Assembly: GCA_945957305.1 (NCBI GenBank)
Contig: CAMFLN010000010.1
Span: 1 to 14,479 of the forward strand
Origin: an uncultured Planctomycetaceae bacterium
GTDB taxonomy: Bacteria; Planctomycetota; Planctomycetia; Pirellulales; JACPPG01
Length of the DNA: 14,479 bases
Direction of reading: 5' to 3'
The translations under genes were made by a program, and so were the position numbers. Positions 8,126 to 14,479 of this stretch are shown one piece after another. The first letter of the stretch is position 1. Each line of letters starts with the position of its first letter. The notes under the pieces were generated by a model. It was not told where the DNA came from. It saw only the letters and a program-made list of their open reading frames with translations, and ran no database searches.

Positions 8126-9160
8126 CTACTGCGTGGGCCGCGCCTGTTGCTGCGTAATGCAATGGAACGTGCCCAGTCCCCAGGCCAATTCCACGGCGCG
8201 CAGTCCACGCACTTGTCGGCCGGGAAATAGACGGGCCAGCGTATCGAGGGCCACCTTGTCGGCAGGACACGCAAACTGCGGCACGACCACGACGCCATTG
8301 GCGATGTAAAAGTTGGTGTAGCTCGCGGGCAGCCGACGATCGTCGAAATAAACGGCCGCCGGCATCGGCAGCGTGACCACTTCGATCGATCGCCCCTCTT
8401 GATCGGTTGCCGCTTGCAACCGGTGCAGATTGTCCGCCAGGGCCTGATAATTCTCATCCGCCGGATCTTGTTCGACCGCCGTGACGATCGTGCGCGGACT
8501 GACGAAGCGTGCCAGCTCGTCGATGTGGCCATCGGTGTCGTCGCCGACGATGCCCTCGCCCAGCCAGATCACGTGATGGCCGACGCCATAATCGCGCAAA
8601 TAGCGCTCTACTTCGGCGCGCGACAAATCCGGATTGCGATTCGGATTGAGCAGACATTGCTCGGTCGTCAGCACAGCGCCGCGGCCATTCACATCAATGG
8701 CGCCCCCTTCGAGAATGATGCCCGGCTCGAAGCACTTCATGCCGAGGATCCGCGCGACCTTGCCGGCCACCTGCGTATCGAGATCGAACGGCGGATACTT
8801 TCCGCCCCACGCGTTATACCGCCAGTGCACGAGCGCCGGCGGCGCACCGGTGGGCCCGGTCAGAAACATCGGGCCATGATCGCGGGCCCAGGCGTCGTTG
8901 GTGGGTACATCATGAATGGTCACCCGCGGCAAGTGGCCGACCATGGCTTGTGCTTGGGCGTGAACGGCACCGGCGCCGGCCAAGATGTGCACCGGCTCGA
9001 ACTCGACGAGCGTTCGCACCAACTCGGCCCAGACCGCGGGGATCGGCTCGAACTGGCCCGGCCAGCTTTCCACGTTGTGGGGCCACGAAAGCCACGTCGC
9101 GACGTGCGGCTCCCATTCAGCCGGCATGTGATAACCAAGCGAAGCAGGCGTTGCGGACAT
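8126..9160 (-). CDS. aguA: Agmatine deiminase (peptidyl-arginine deiminase family)
   Basis: The enzyme turns agmatine into N-carbamoylputrescine and ammonia, on the arginine decarboxylase route to putrescine. The 344-residue protein begins with MPAEWEPHVATWLSWPHN, a family hallmark. The guanidine-binding and catalytic parts follow: NDAWARDHGPMF, EGGAIDVNGRG, LNPNRNP, GDDTDGHIDELARFV and the C-terminal GTFHCITQQQ with nucleophile C334. The frame extends upstream to 9229, but the extra residues look unlike the family, so the ATG at 9160 was taken; no strong ribosome site is present. It converges with aroE (24 bases apart) and follows the alpha/beta hydrolase by 72 bases, so it may be the last gene of that operon. 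The usual partner, N-carbamoylputrescine amidohydrolase, is not in the window. Confidence 0.95.
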   Translation of the reverse strand: MSATPASLGYHMPAEWEPHVATWLSWPHNVESWPGQFEPIPAVWAELVRTLVEFEPVHILAGAGAVHAQAQAMVGHLPRVTIHDVPTNDAWARDHGPMFLTGPTGAPPALVHWRYNAWGGKYPPFDLDTQVAGKVARILGMKCFEPGIILEGGAIDVNGRGAVLTTEQCLLNPNRNPDLSRAEVERYLRDYGVGHHVIWLGEGIVGDDTDGHIDELARFVSPRTIVTAVEQDPADENYQALADNLHRLQAATDQEGRSIEVVTLPMPAAVYFDDRRLPASYTNFYIANGVVVVPQFACPADKVALDTLARLFPGRQVRGLRAVELAWGLGTFHCITQQQARPTQ

Positions 9161-9232
9161 AGGGGAAGTACGAAGACAAACCAAGAAAATCGCGCGCGAG
9201 CTGACAGTCTCGCGTCCCAGCGGGCGCACAGC

Positions 9233-10039
9233 TTAACGCGCAGGCGATTTATCCGCCAGGAACGTTCGCAAGGCCGCGTTGACGAATGCGGGATTCTCAA
9301 GCGGCGCCATGTGCCCCGCGTCCGGCACGATGTGAAATTCCGCCTGCGGAATACTGTCGGCCAACTTTTTCATTTCCGCCGCAGGACTGATCGCATCTTC
9401 CTGACCCACGAGGACCAGCGTCGGCACGTTGATCGTCGATAGTAGGGAAGTCGCGTCGGCACGCTCGGCCATGCCGCGCTGCGCAGCTGCAATACCGCGG
9501 GGATCGGTCGAGAGGATCATCTCGCGCACCGACTCGGCGAGCAGCGGTTGTGCAGTGGCCGTGCGCGGATGCAGCAGTTTAGGCAGCATCGCCTCGGCGA
9601 CAAATCCGGCGCCATCGACCAGAACGCGATCCGCCATCTGTCGGCGTCCTGCCGCCGCCTCGCCCGTATCGGCGGCGCTTTTGGTGTCACAAAGAATCAG
9701 CGACCGCACGCGCTCGCGATACTTCCGCAGAAACTCGAAGGCGACATAGCCCCCCATCGACAGTCCGCACAGGCTGACGGGTTGCTGAATACCAAGCTCG
9801 TTCAAGATCGCCGCCACGTCATCAGCCTGCTGGGCCATGGTCACCGTACCGTCGGTCACGGTGCTGCGGCCGAATCCGCGCAGGTCAGGCACAATCACGT
9901 GGTTCCCCGTCGCCAGTTCATCCACCTGACGTGCCCACATCGAATGGTTCAAGGGAAACCCGTGAATGAAAACGACCGGGGCACCCGCGCCGCGCTCGAA
10001 CACACCAAAGGTGGCGCCACTGGCGTTAATCGTCCGCAT
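9233..10039 (-). CDS. Alpha/beta-fold hydrolase
   Basis: The 268-residue protein is the typical length for a single alpha/beta hydrolase domain. The oxyanion-hole motif FIHGFPLNHSMW is at about 24-35, the nucleophile elbow GLSMGG puts the Ser at residue 94, the acid is D215 in VGQEDAIS, and the base is H243 in AGHMAPLENP. The full catalytic triad is therefore present. It lacks a signal peptide and should be cytoplasmic. It resembles the 3-oxoadipate enol-lactonase/esterase branch, but no substrate can be assigned, and no aromatic-degradation genes are nearby. A GGAGAG lies 6 bases before the ATG. It starts 21 bases after the stop of the HEAT/TPR gene, which suggests co-transcription. Confidence 0.92.
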   Translation of the reverse strand: MRTINASGATFGVFERGAGAPVVFIHGFPLNHSMWARQVDELATGNHVIVPDLRGFGRSTVTDGTVTMAQQADDVAAILNELGIQQPVSLCGLSMGGYVAFEFLRKYRERVRSLILCDTKSAADTGEAAAGRRQMADRVLVDGAGFVAEAMLPKLLHPRTATAQPLLAESVREMILSTDPRGIAAAQRGMAERADATSLLSTINVPTLVLVGQEDAISPAAEMKKLADSIPQAEFHIVPDAGHMAPLENPAFVNAALRTFLADKSPAR

Positions 10040-10060
10040 GGCTGGCTCTCCGTAGTGGCC

Positions 10061-11887
10061 TCAAGGCGCTTTCGACGACTTTTCCAGGGCGCTTTTGAAA
10101 AGGCCCAGCTGCTTGGACATCTGGCCCGAGTGAGGATCAAGTTCGACGGCGCGGGATTGGATCTCGACGGCGCCGGCCAGGTCCCCCTCGGCAAAATGGC
10201 AGCGCGCCAAAGTGTCGAGATACCCAGCCTCGGATTGGCGAATTTCCTTTTCATCCGACTGGCTGCGGAGCAATTCCAGCGAGCGTTCGCTGTTGCGACG
10301 TGCCTCGCGCGGATCACCCTCCGTATTAGCGATCAGCCAGGCCAGTTGGTTGTAAGAAGTCGGATCATCCGGCGATTCCTGAATCTCGCGCCGGAACGCC
10401 TCGATCGCTTCATTGATCAGCCGGCGGGTTTTGTCGCGTAATTCGGGGTCTAGCTCGGGATGGCGATACAGCGAAATCAAAATATCGACTTCGCTGGGAT
10501 CTTCCTCGAGCCCGCGTTTGAGTTCCGCCAGTTGTTCAGCCCGCTTTCCTTCCGCGTCATACTGACTAGCGCGGAAGAAATGCAACCGGGCGCGCATCGT
10601 TTCCATGGGGCCAAAACGATTGGCCAGGTCCTGGATATCACCTTCTTTGTTCTTCTCCTTGGTTTCGCGCGCAGTGACGGCAGCCTCCCAGACTTCGGCG
10701 GCGCCGCGATCATCGGACTGATCGTGCAGCAACTCGCTCAGCCCGCGCTGCGCATACAAAGTGATGAAGTCGCCCGGCTTGCCGAGCTTGATCACGTGCC
10801 GAAATTCATCCTGGCTCCATTTCAGCATGCCGCGGCGCTGCAGTTCACGGGCGGCCTGGAAATGTTGGACCAACTGTTCAAAGGCCTCGCCTTTATTCAG
10901 CCCAATCGCTCGCTCGGCAGTCTGCTTGGCGAGTTGCTCCTGGCCCCGTTTTTGCTGAGCTTGCGCCAGGGTGTAGAGGAGCACCGGTTCACGTTCGATC
11001 CGTTCCGCGAATCGTTGGGCCACCAGGTCGACGACGTCCCAGGCCTCCTGCTCGACGAGCCAATTGACCAACTCGGCCAAGGTTTCGCTGTGCCCTTCTT
11101 CGAGATCGACGATGCGCATCATCGCGGCCACCGCCTCGTCGCGCCGGTCGAGCTTGCGGAGCGCGGCGACTTGCTGTCGCCACAGGGCACAGATGATTTG
11201 CGGCTGCGTTTGTGGGGCCAGCACTTGTTGTTCGGCTTCGGCCAGCTTTTGCCACGCCGTCACTCCCGCCGCCGGGTCGTCGTGCGACGTCAGGTACACA
11301 CGCAGCCATTCCGCGCCGGGCCGAGGACTGCTTCCCAGGTTTTCTCGGATGGCCTGTGCGCGGGTAGGCCAGTGATCGGCAGCGATTTTCTTTTGCTCGA
11401 TGATCGCCAGCGCCGCCAGCTTCGACAGGACGATCGACTTGTCGAAGCGCACCAAGCGGCATAGCACAGGCAAGCCCTGCTCGCCCGGCAGCTCGATCAA
11501 CTGCGTGACAATCGCCGAGTGGGCGGCTTCGTCCTTCAGGCCGTAGCCTTGCAGCAGCCGTTTGACCGCCGGCGAGTCCTCGGCCGTGGTCCATTCGATC
11601 TGCATCTGGCTGACCAGGCATTTGGCGCGCGACGCAATTTCGATGTCGTCATTATCGGCGGCCAACTCCAATTGGTCGAAAGCCTCGAACCCAATCTTGG
11701 CCAGTTCTTGCTGCGATCGCTCGCGGACGAAGTAGTCGTCGTTCCCCAACTGCCCGATCAGCTTTTGGACGCGTTCGGCAAGCACCGCCGCGTCATCATT
11801 GGCCGATGCTTGCGCCGCGAACAGCCAGCAAGCGGCACCGCAGGTCCAAGCGAGAGCTAAGGCACTTCTGGCGAGAAAATCAAGCAT
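10061..11887 (-). CDS. Secreted HEAT/TPR-repeat protein of unknown function
   Basis: The 608-residue product starts with a signal peptide (LARSALALAWTCGAACWLFAAQASA, cleavage before NDD). Residues around 40-110 look like a HEAT-type unit (LGNDDYFVRERSQQELAKIG), and the rest is helical with several TPR-like units, for example the segments around ETLAELVNWL, LLYTLAQAQQKRG, DDPTSYNQLAWLIANTEGD and LDTLARCHFAEGDLAGAVE. These repeats serve as protein-protein scaffolds, and no catalytic motif is visible. Proteins of this build are frequent in planctomycetes, in the periplasm or outside the cell. Two starts compete: the ATG at 11887 used here and a GTG at 11902, which adds five residues and has an AGGTGA 13 bases upstream. 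It is the first gene of the likely operon with the hydrolase and agmatine deiminase. I do not recognise a named homologue. Confidence 0.85.
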   Translation of the reverse strand: MLDFLARSALALAWTCGAACWLFAAQASANDDAAVLAERVQKLIGQLGNDDYFVRERSQQELAKIGFEAFDQLELAADNDDIEIASRAKCLVSQMQIEWTTAEDSPAVKRLLQGYGLKDEAAHSAIVTQLIELPGEQGLPVLCRLVRFDKSIVLSKLAALAIIEQKKIAADHWPTRAQAIRENLGSSPRPGAEWLRVYLTSHDDPAAGVTAWQKLAEAEQQVLAPQTQPQIICALWRQQVAALRKLDRRDEAVAAMMRIVDLEEGHSETLAELVNWLVEQEAWDVVDLVAQRFAERIEREPVLLYTLAQAQQKRGQEQLAKQTAERAIGLNKGEAFEQLVQHFQAARELQRRGMLKWSQDEFRHVIKLGKPGDFITLYAQRGLSELLHDQSDDRGAAEVWEAAVTARETKEKNKEGDIQDLANRFGPMETMRARLHFFRASQYDAEGKRAEQLAELKRGLEEDPSEVDILISLYRHPELDPELRDKTRRLINEAIEAFRREIQESPDDPTSYNQLAWLIANTEGDPREARRNSERSLELLRSQSDEKEIRQSEAGYLDTLARCHFAEGDLAGAVEIQSRAVELDPHSGQMSKQLGLFKSALEKSSKAP

Positions 11888-11971
11888 ATCGCATCGCCGC
11901 ACGGTTTCGCAGGAATCACCTGTACCAAGGATAGCTGAAATTACCGTACCGGGGTAACGCCGCCCCGCGCT

Positions 11972-11987
11972 GTCCTCCGCGGGGGAC
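11972..11987 (-). terminator. GC-rich hairpin after the TlpA-like gene, weak terminator candidate
   Basis: GTCCTC at 11972-11977 can pair with GGGGAC at 11982-11987 (one G-T pair) around a CGCG loop, about 80 bases past the stop of the minus-strand thioredoxin gene. A smaller TTACC/GGTAA inverted repeat lies at 11941-11957. There is no T tract on either side, so termination is uncertain. Confidence 0.22.
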
Positions 11988-12065
11988 GAACGTTTCCAGT
12001 ACTTTCGCTGAGGAAACCCGTGGAGTTTAGCCGCCGCACCGCAGGTGCCGTGGAAACCGCCGCTG

Positions 12066-12662
12066 CTATTTCGCGGCCGGCACCCTTAGCAGTTCCTCGA
12101 CCGCCGCATCGATCATGTCAGGCCGAAACGGCGTGGTGGGATCGGACGGAGAAATCCGCTTGGCGAGCTTCCCCTCGCGATCAAACAGCGCATAGTGAGG
12201 CAGGGCCCCGTCGAAATCGAATTCGTCGGCCGAAGATTCCTGGGCGCCGACCTTGCTGATCAAATTCTCGAACGTGGCCCCCTTTTCGGCCAGGAACTTC
12301 TGCACGCCGGCAACCTCGGCCGGTTCATCGAACGACAGGCCGACTACGTCCAGCCCCTGGTCGTGGAACTTGTTCCACAGTTCCACTGTGTGGGGAAACT
12401 GTTTGACGCACGGGCCGCACCAGGTGGCCCAGTAGTCGACCAGCACAACCTTGCCGCGATGCGCGGCGATCGCTTGTTCAAAGCCGGCCTTGTCGACGAC
12501 CGTGACGTCGATCGTCTTCCCCGGGCTGGTAGCCGCCTGCGCTTTTTCTGTTGGTTCCTTGGCGACCGGCGGTTTCTCGGCCGTGCAACCGACGTGCGTG
12601 CCGATGAACAAACCACTGAGAATCAGGAACAAAGCGCGCAGATAAATTCGACGACGCAGCAT
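12066..12662 (-). CDS. TlpA-like thioredoxin-fold protein, membrane-anchored or lipoprotein
   Basis: The 198-residue protein has a basic hydrophobic N-terminus (residues 1-25) ending at C26 in GTHVGC. This may be a lipobox, although the -3 residue is His rather than Leu, so a plain signal anchor is possible. A linker rich in Ala, Lys and Pro follows, then a thioredoxin domain from about residue 55. Its active site is WATWCGPC (C82, C85), followed by PHTVELW, DVVGLSFDEP and a cis-Pro region GALPHYALFD. TlpA/ResA-type proteins reduce disulfides outside the cytoplasmic membrane, for example in cytochrome c maturation; the partner is unknown here. A GGAG lies 9 bases before the ATG. It starts 71 bases after another exported thioredoxin-fold gene and is probably co-transcribed with it. 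Confidence 0.9.
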   Translation of the reverse strand: MLRRRIYLRALFLILSGLFIGTHVGCTAEKPPVAKEPTEKAQAATSPGKTIDVTVVDKAGFEQAIAAHRGKVVLVDYWATWCGPCVKQFPHTVELWNKFHDQGLDVVGLSFDEPAEVAGVQKFLAEKGATFENLISKVGAQESSADEFDFDGALPHYALFDREGKLAKRISPSDPTTPFRPDMIDAAVEELLRVPAAK

Positions 12663-12733
12663 GCGAACGGCTCCGACGAGTCATCAGGAGAATGTCCGTG
12701 GGCAGGAACAGCAGGACTGCTCAAGTTACGCGC

Positions 12734-13336
12734 TTAACGTGCGTACTCGATGCCGCAGCCGGTGGCGCGCATCTCTTGCGCCTCGGGCTTGCGTCCTTCG
12801 AGCGCGGCATCGATCGCGTTGCGGACATACGGCTTCTTGACTTCGGCCGCCGCCATCCAGTTGTCGTCGATCGCGCCCATGTAGACGATCTTGCGATCAG
12901 CATCCAAAACGAAGGCTTCAGGCGTCTTCTGCGCGCCGTACAGCTTGCCTGTCACCTGAGTGGGATCAGAGAGGTAGGGGAAATTGAACCCGCGCTCGGT
13001 CGCCCGCTCCTTCATGTGGCCCAGGTTGTCTTCTTCGCCGTTATTGACGCAGATGGCCACGACTTGGACCCCCTTGGCCTGATAGTCGCGCTGCAGTTCC
13101 ACCAGGCGTTCTTCGTATTGTTGGGCGACCGGGCAGTGATTGCAGGTGAAGATCGCCACGATCACCTTGGCGCTCTTGTAGTCGTCGAGGCTGTGCTGCT
13201 TCCCGTCGGTGCCGGTAATGCTTGGCCATGCCGGGGCCTGCTCGCCGATACTCAGCACCTTGTTGAATTTTCCGGCAAACGCACTGCCGGCGACCAACAC
13301 GGATACGATCAAGGCGATCGCGAAGTTTTTGCGCAT
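12734..13336 (-). CDS. Exported thioredoxin-fold (AhpC/TSA-type) protein with CxxC site
   Basis: The 200-residue product has a signal peptide ending AGSAFA|GK (residues 1-21). The fold is peroxiredoxin/thioredoxin-like: IGEQAPAWPSITGTDGKQHSLDDY, then IFTCNHCPVAQQY with C65 and C68 as a CxxC pair, QVVAICVNN, FPYLSDPTQ, and TPEAFVLDADRKIVYMGAIDD with the cis-Pro. This matches a family of secreted thioredoxin-like proteins frequent in planctomycetes, in which the active site is CNHCP rather than CGPC. A third cysteine stands near the end in ATGCGIEYAR. It may act as a thiol oxidoreductase or peroxidase outside the cytoplasm; the substrate is unknown. The frame extends to 13399, but the ATG at 13336 has AGGAG about 9 bases upstream and gives a clean signal peptide. 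Confidence 0.92.
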   Translation of the reverse strand: MRKNFAIALIVSVLVAGSAFAGKFNKVLSIGEQAPAWPSITGTDGKQHSLDDYKSAKVIVAIFTCNHCPVAQQYEERLVELQRDYQAKGVQVVAICVNNGEEDNLGHMKERATERGFNFPYLSDPTQVTGKLYGAQKTPEAFVLDADRKIVYMGAIDDNWMAAAEVKKPYVRNAIDAALEGRKPEAQEMRATGCGIEYAR

Positions 13337-13720
13337 CGCTAAAAGCTCCTGGGAATCTGAAATATCGTTGGCAGGAAACGTGGGCAAACGCCAACCCACC
13401 GTGTACGCGAGCAGGACAGCCCCGTGACGGCGAAGGATTCACGTGGACCTGGGCGTTAGAACAAGGTTAATTTTCGCGGGTTCGGCAATATGTGTCAATC
13501 GAGCTGTCAACGGAGCCCAGAACCCCCGGGGAGCAAAACGCCGGCCTGAGAGGGCGGCCGGACCAGGGAATGGCTCGTGCCGACAGCAACGAGTCACCAC
13601 CCAAGCCCGTCTTGCGGCGCGAACAAATTCTGTTTGAAATGCGTCCTGGCCGTACTTGAATGAAGCAGACTCGAGTGCCAGCAGGGCCGCGATGCCACGC
13701 TGAGAACAAACGGAGAAGCG
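13337..13720. other. Divergent intergenic region without a supported gene
   Basis: The region separates the thioredoxin-fold gene (minus) from the EamA transporter (plus) and must hold promoters for both. I see no convincing gene. An inverted repeat CCGGCC at 13541-13546 and GGCCGG at 13556-13561 forms a 6-bp stem with a 9-base loop. No clear -35/-10 pair was identified. Confidence 0.55.
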
Positions 13721-14479
13721 GTGGCTCCCTACCTGTGGATGCTCTGTGGGGCGTTTGCCTTTGCCTGCATGGGAGCCTTCGCGCACGGACTCGAAGGAGT
13801 CTGCGACTGGCAGGCCGTGGCGCTGGTCCGCGCTTTACTGGCCACGCTCTTTGCCACGGCCATGGTCCTGTCGGCCGGGGCGCGCTTTGTCTGGTGGCGC
13901 CCTGCCACGCTGTGGGTGCGCAGCGTCGCCGGCAGCATCAGCATGCTCTGCACGTTCTACGCGTTGCCGCGTTTGCCGATCGCCGACGTGCTGACCATTG
14001 CCAATATCTTTCCGGTTTGGGTGGCTCTCTTGTCCTGGCCGCTATTGAGGGAAAAGCCATCGGCGAGCGTGTGGCTGGCGATTTTCTGCGCTGTGGCGGG
14101 CGTCGCGTTAGTCCAGCAGCCGCACAGCGGCGTCGCCTCGACTAGCGCGCTTGTGGTCCTGGGGGGAAGCATGGCCACGGCCATTGCCATGATCGGGCTG
14201 CATCGCCTGCAAGGAGTCGACGTGCGGGCGGTCGTCGTGCATTTCTCCGCCGTGGCCACGCTATTCGGCGCTGCGGCCTTTCGCCTGTTTCCAACGGAGC
14301 ATTTCTTTGTCCATTACCTGAATGCCAGGATTTTGCTCATGCTGCTGGGCGTGGGGGTTTCTGCCACGATCGGTCAATTGTTGCTGACCAAGGCCTTCAC
14401 CGCCGGCAACGCCGCCAAGGTGTCGGTCGTCGCGCTCAGTCAGGTCGGCTTTGCCATGCTCTTCGACCTGCTGTTCTGG
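13721..14479 (+). CDS. EamA/DMT-superfamily transporter (C-terminus off the window)
   Basis: The frame runs from a GTG at 13721 to the right edge without a stop, giving 253 residues of an expected 280-300. The sequence is a series of hydrophobic helices with the DMT/EamA pattern: a first repeat ending SMLCTFYALPRLPIADVLTIANIFPVWVALLSWPLLREKPS, and a second containing LLMLLGVGVSATIGQLLLTKAFTAGNAAKVSVVALSQVGFAMLFD. The TFYALPRLPIADV and LLTKAFTAGNAAKVS segments are the two matching repeat halves. It is an inner-membrane exporter or exchanger of small metabolites; the substrate cannot be told. A GGAG 5 bases before the GTG decides the start. The C-terminal helix is missing because of the window, not because the gene is broken. 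Confidence 0.9.
   Translation, partial: MAPYLWMLCGAFAFACMGAFAHGLEGVCDWQAVALVRALLATLFATAMVLSAGARFVWWRPATLWVRSVAGSISMLCTFYALPRLPIADVLTIANIFPVWVALLSWPLLREKPSASVWLAIFCAVAGVALVQQPHSGVASTSALVVLGGSMATAIAMIGLHRLQGVDVRAVVVHFSAVATLFGAAAFRLFPTEHFFVHYLNARILLMLLGVGVSATIGQLLLTKAFTAGNAAKVSVVALSQVGFAMLFDLLFW

Noticed and set aside
8399..9442. Plus-strand open frame of 347 codons opposite agmatine deiminase
   Set aside because: It spans the deiminase and the hydrolase end on the other strand, both of which have intact catalytic motifs; the translation has no recognisable fold.
10460..11464. Plus-strand open frame of 334 codons opposite the HEAT/TPR gene
   Set aside because: The minus-strand frame has a signal peptide and repeat pattern; the plus-strand frame shows neither.
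13439..13786. Minus-strand frame of 115 codons before the EamA gene
   Set aside because: It overlaps the well-supported start and ribosome site of the transporter and has no domain-like sequence.
13721..14479. Truncated or broken transporter gene
   Set aside because: The frame is open to the last base; the missing C-terminus is an effect of the window edge.

Overview
The window looks like a chromosome segment of a planctomycete (probably Pirellulales-like, GC-rich). The grounds are a DUF1559 pseudopilin-like protein with an H-X9-DG C-terminus, a secreted protein that combines dockerin repeats with a PEP-CTERM tail, many signal-peptide proteins, and a HEAT/TPR secreted protein of the kind common in that phylum. 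No transposase, phage gene, CRISPR array, rRNA or tRNA was recognised.

Layout. 1-912 (minus): secreted PHP-domain protein, cut by the window edge. 1096-1545 (plus): hotdog acyl-CoA thioesterase. 1634-3517 (minus): glmS, convergent with the thioesterase, with a hairpin pair between them. 3518-4370: long leader region with a candidate promoter, an 18-bp perfect palindrome and a clear cobalamin (B12) riboswitch at 4001-4214. 4371-7078 (plus): three closely packed genes downstream of the riboswitch: a DUF1559 pseudopilin-like protein, a DUF4465/dockerin/PEP-CTERM secreted protein, and a SAM methyltransferase whose start codon overlaps the previous stop. 7253-8101 (plus): aroE-type shikimate dehydrogenase. 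8126-11887 (minus): a likely operon of HEAT/TPR secreted protein, alpha/beta hydrolase and agmatine deiminase. 12066-13336 (minus): two exported thioredoxin-fold proteins in tandem. 13721-14479 (plus): EamA/DMT transporter, cut by the right edge.

The most interesting unit is the B12-riboswitch operon. It holds none of the usual B12 genes (no btuB, btuFCD, cob/cbi or B12-independent isozyme). Instead it encodes an exported pseudopilin-like protein, a surface or sorted protein with a DUF4465 domain, and a methyltransferase. Because B12 riboswitches normally repress uptake or synthesis genes when B12 is plentiful, the inference is that this operon captures or handles corrinoids at the planctomycete cell surface. 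The remaining genes are mostly housekeeping or generic secreted proteins.
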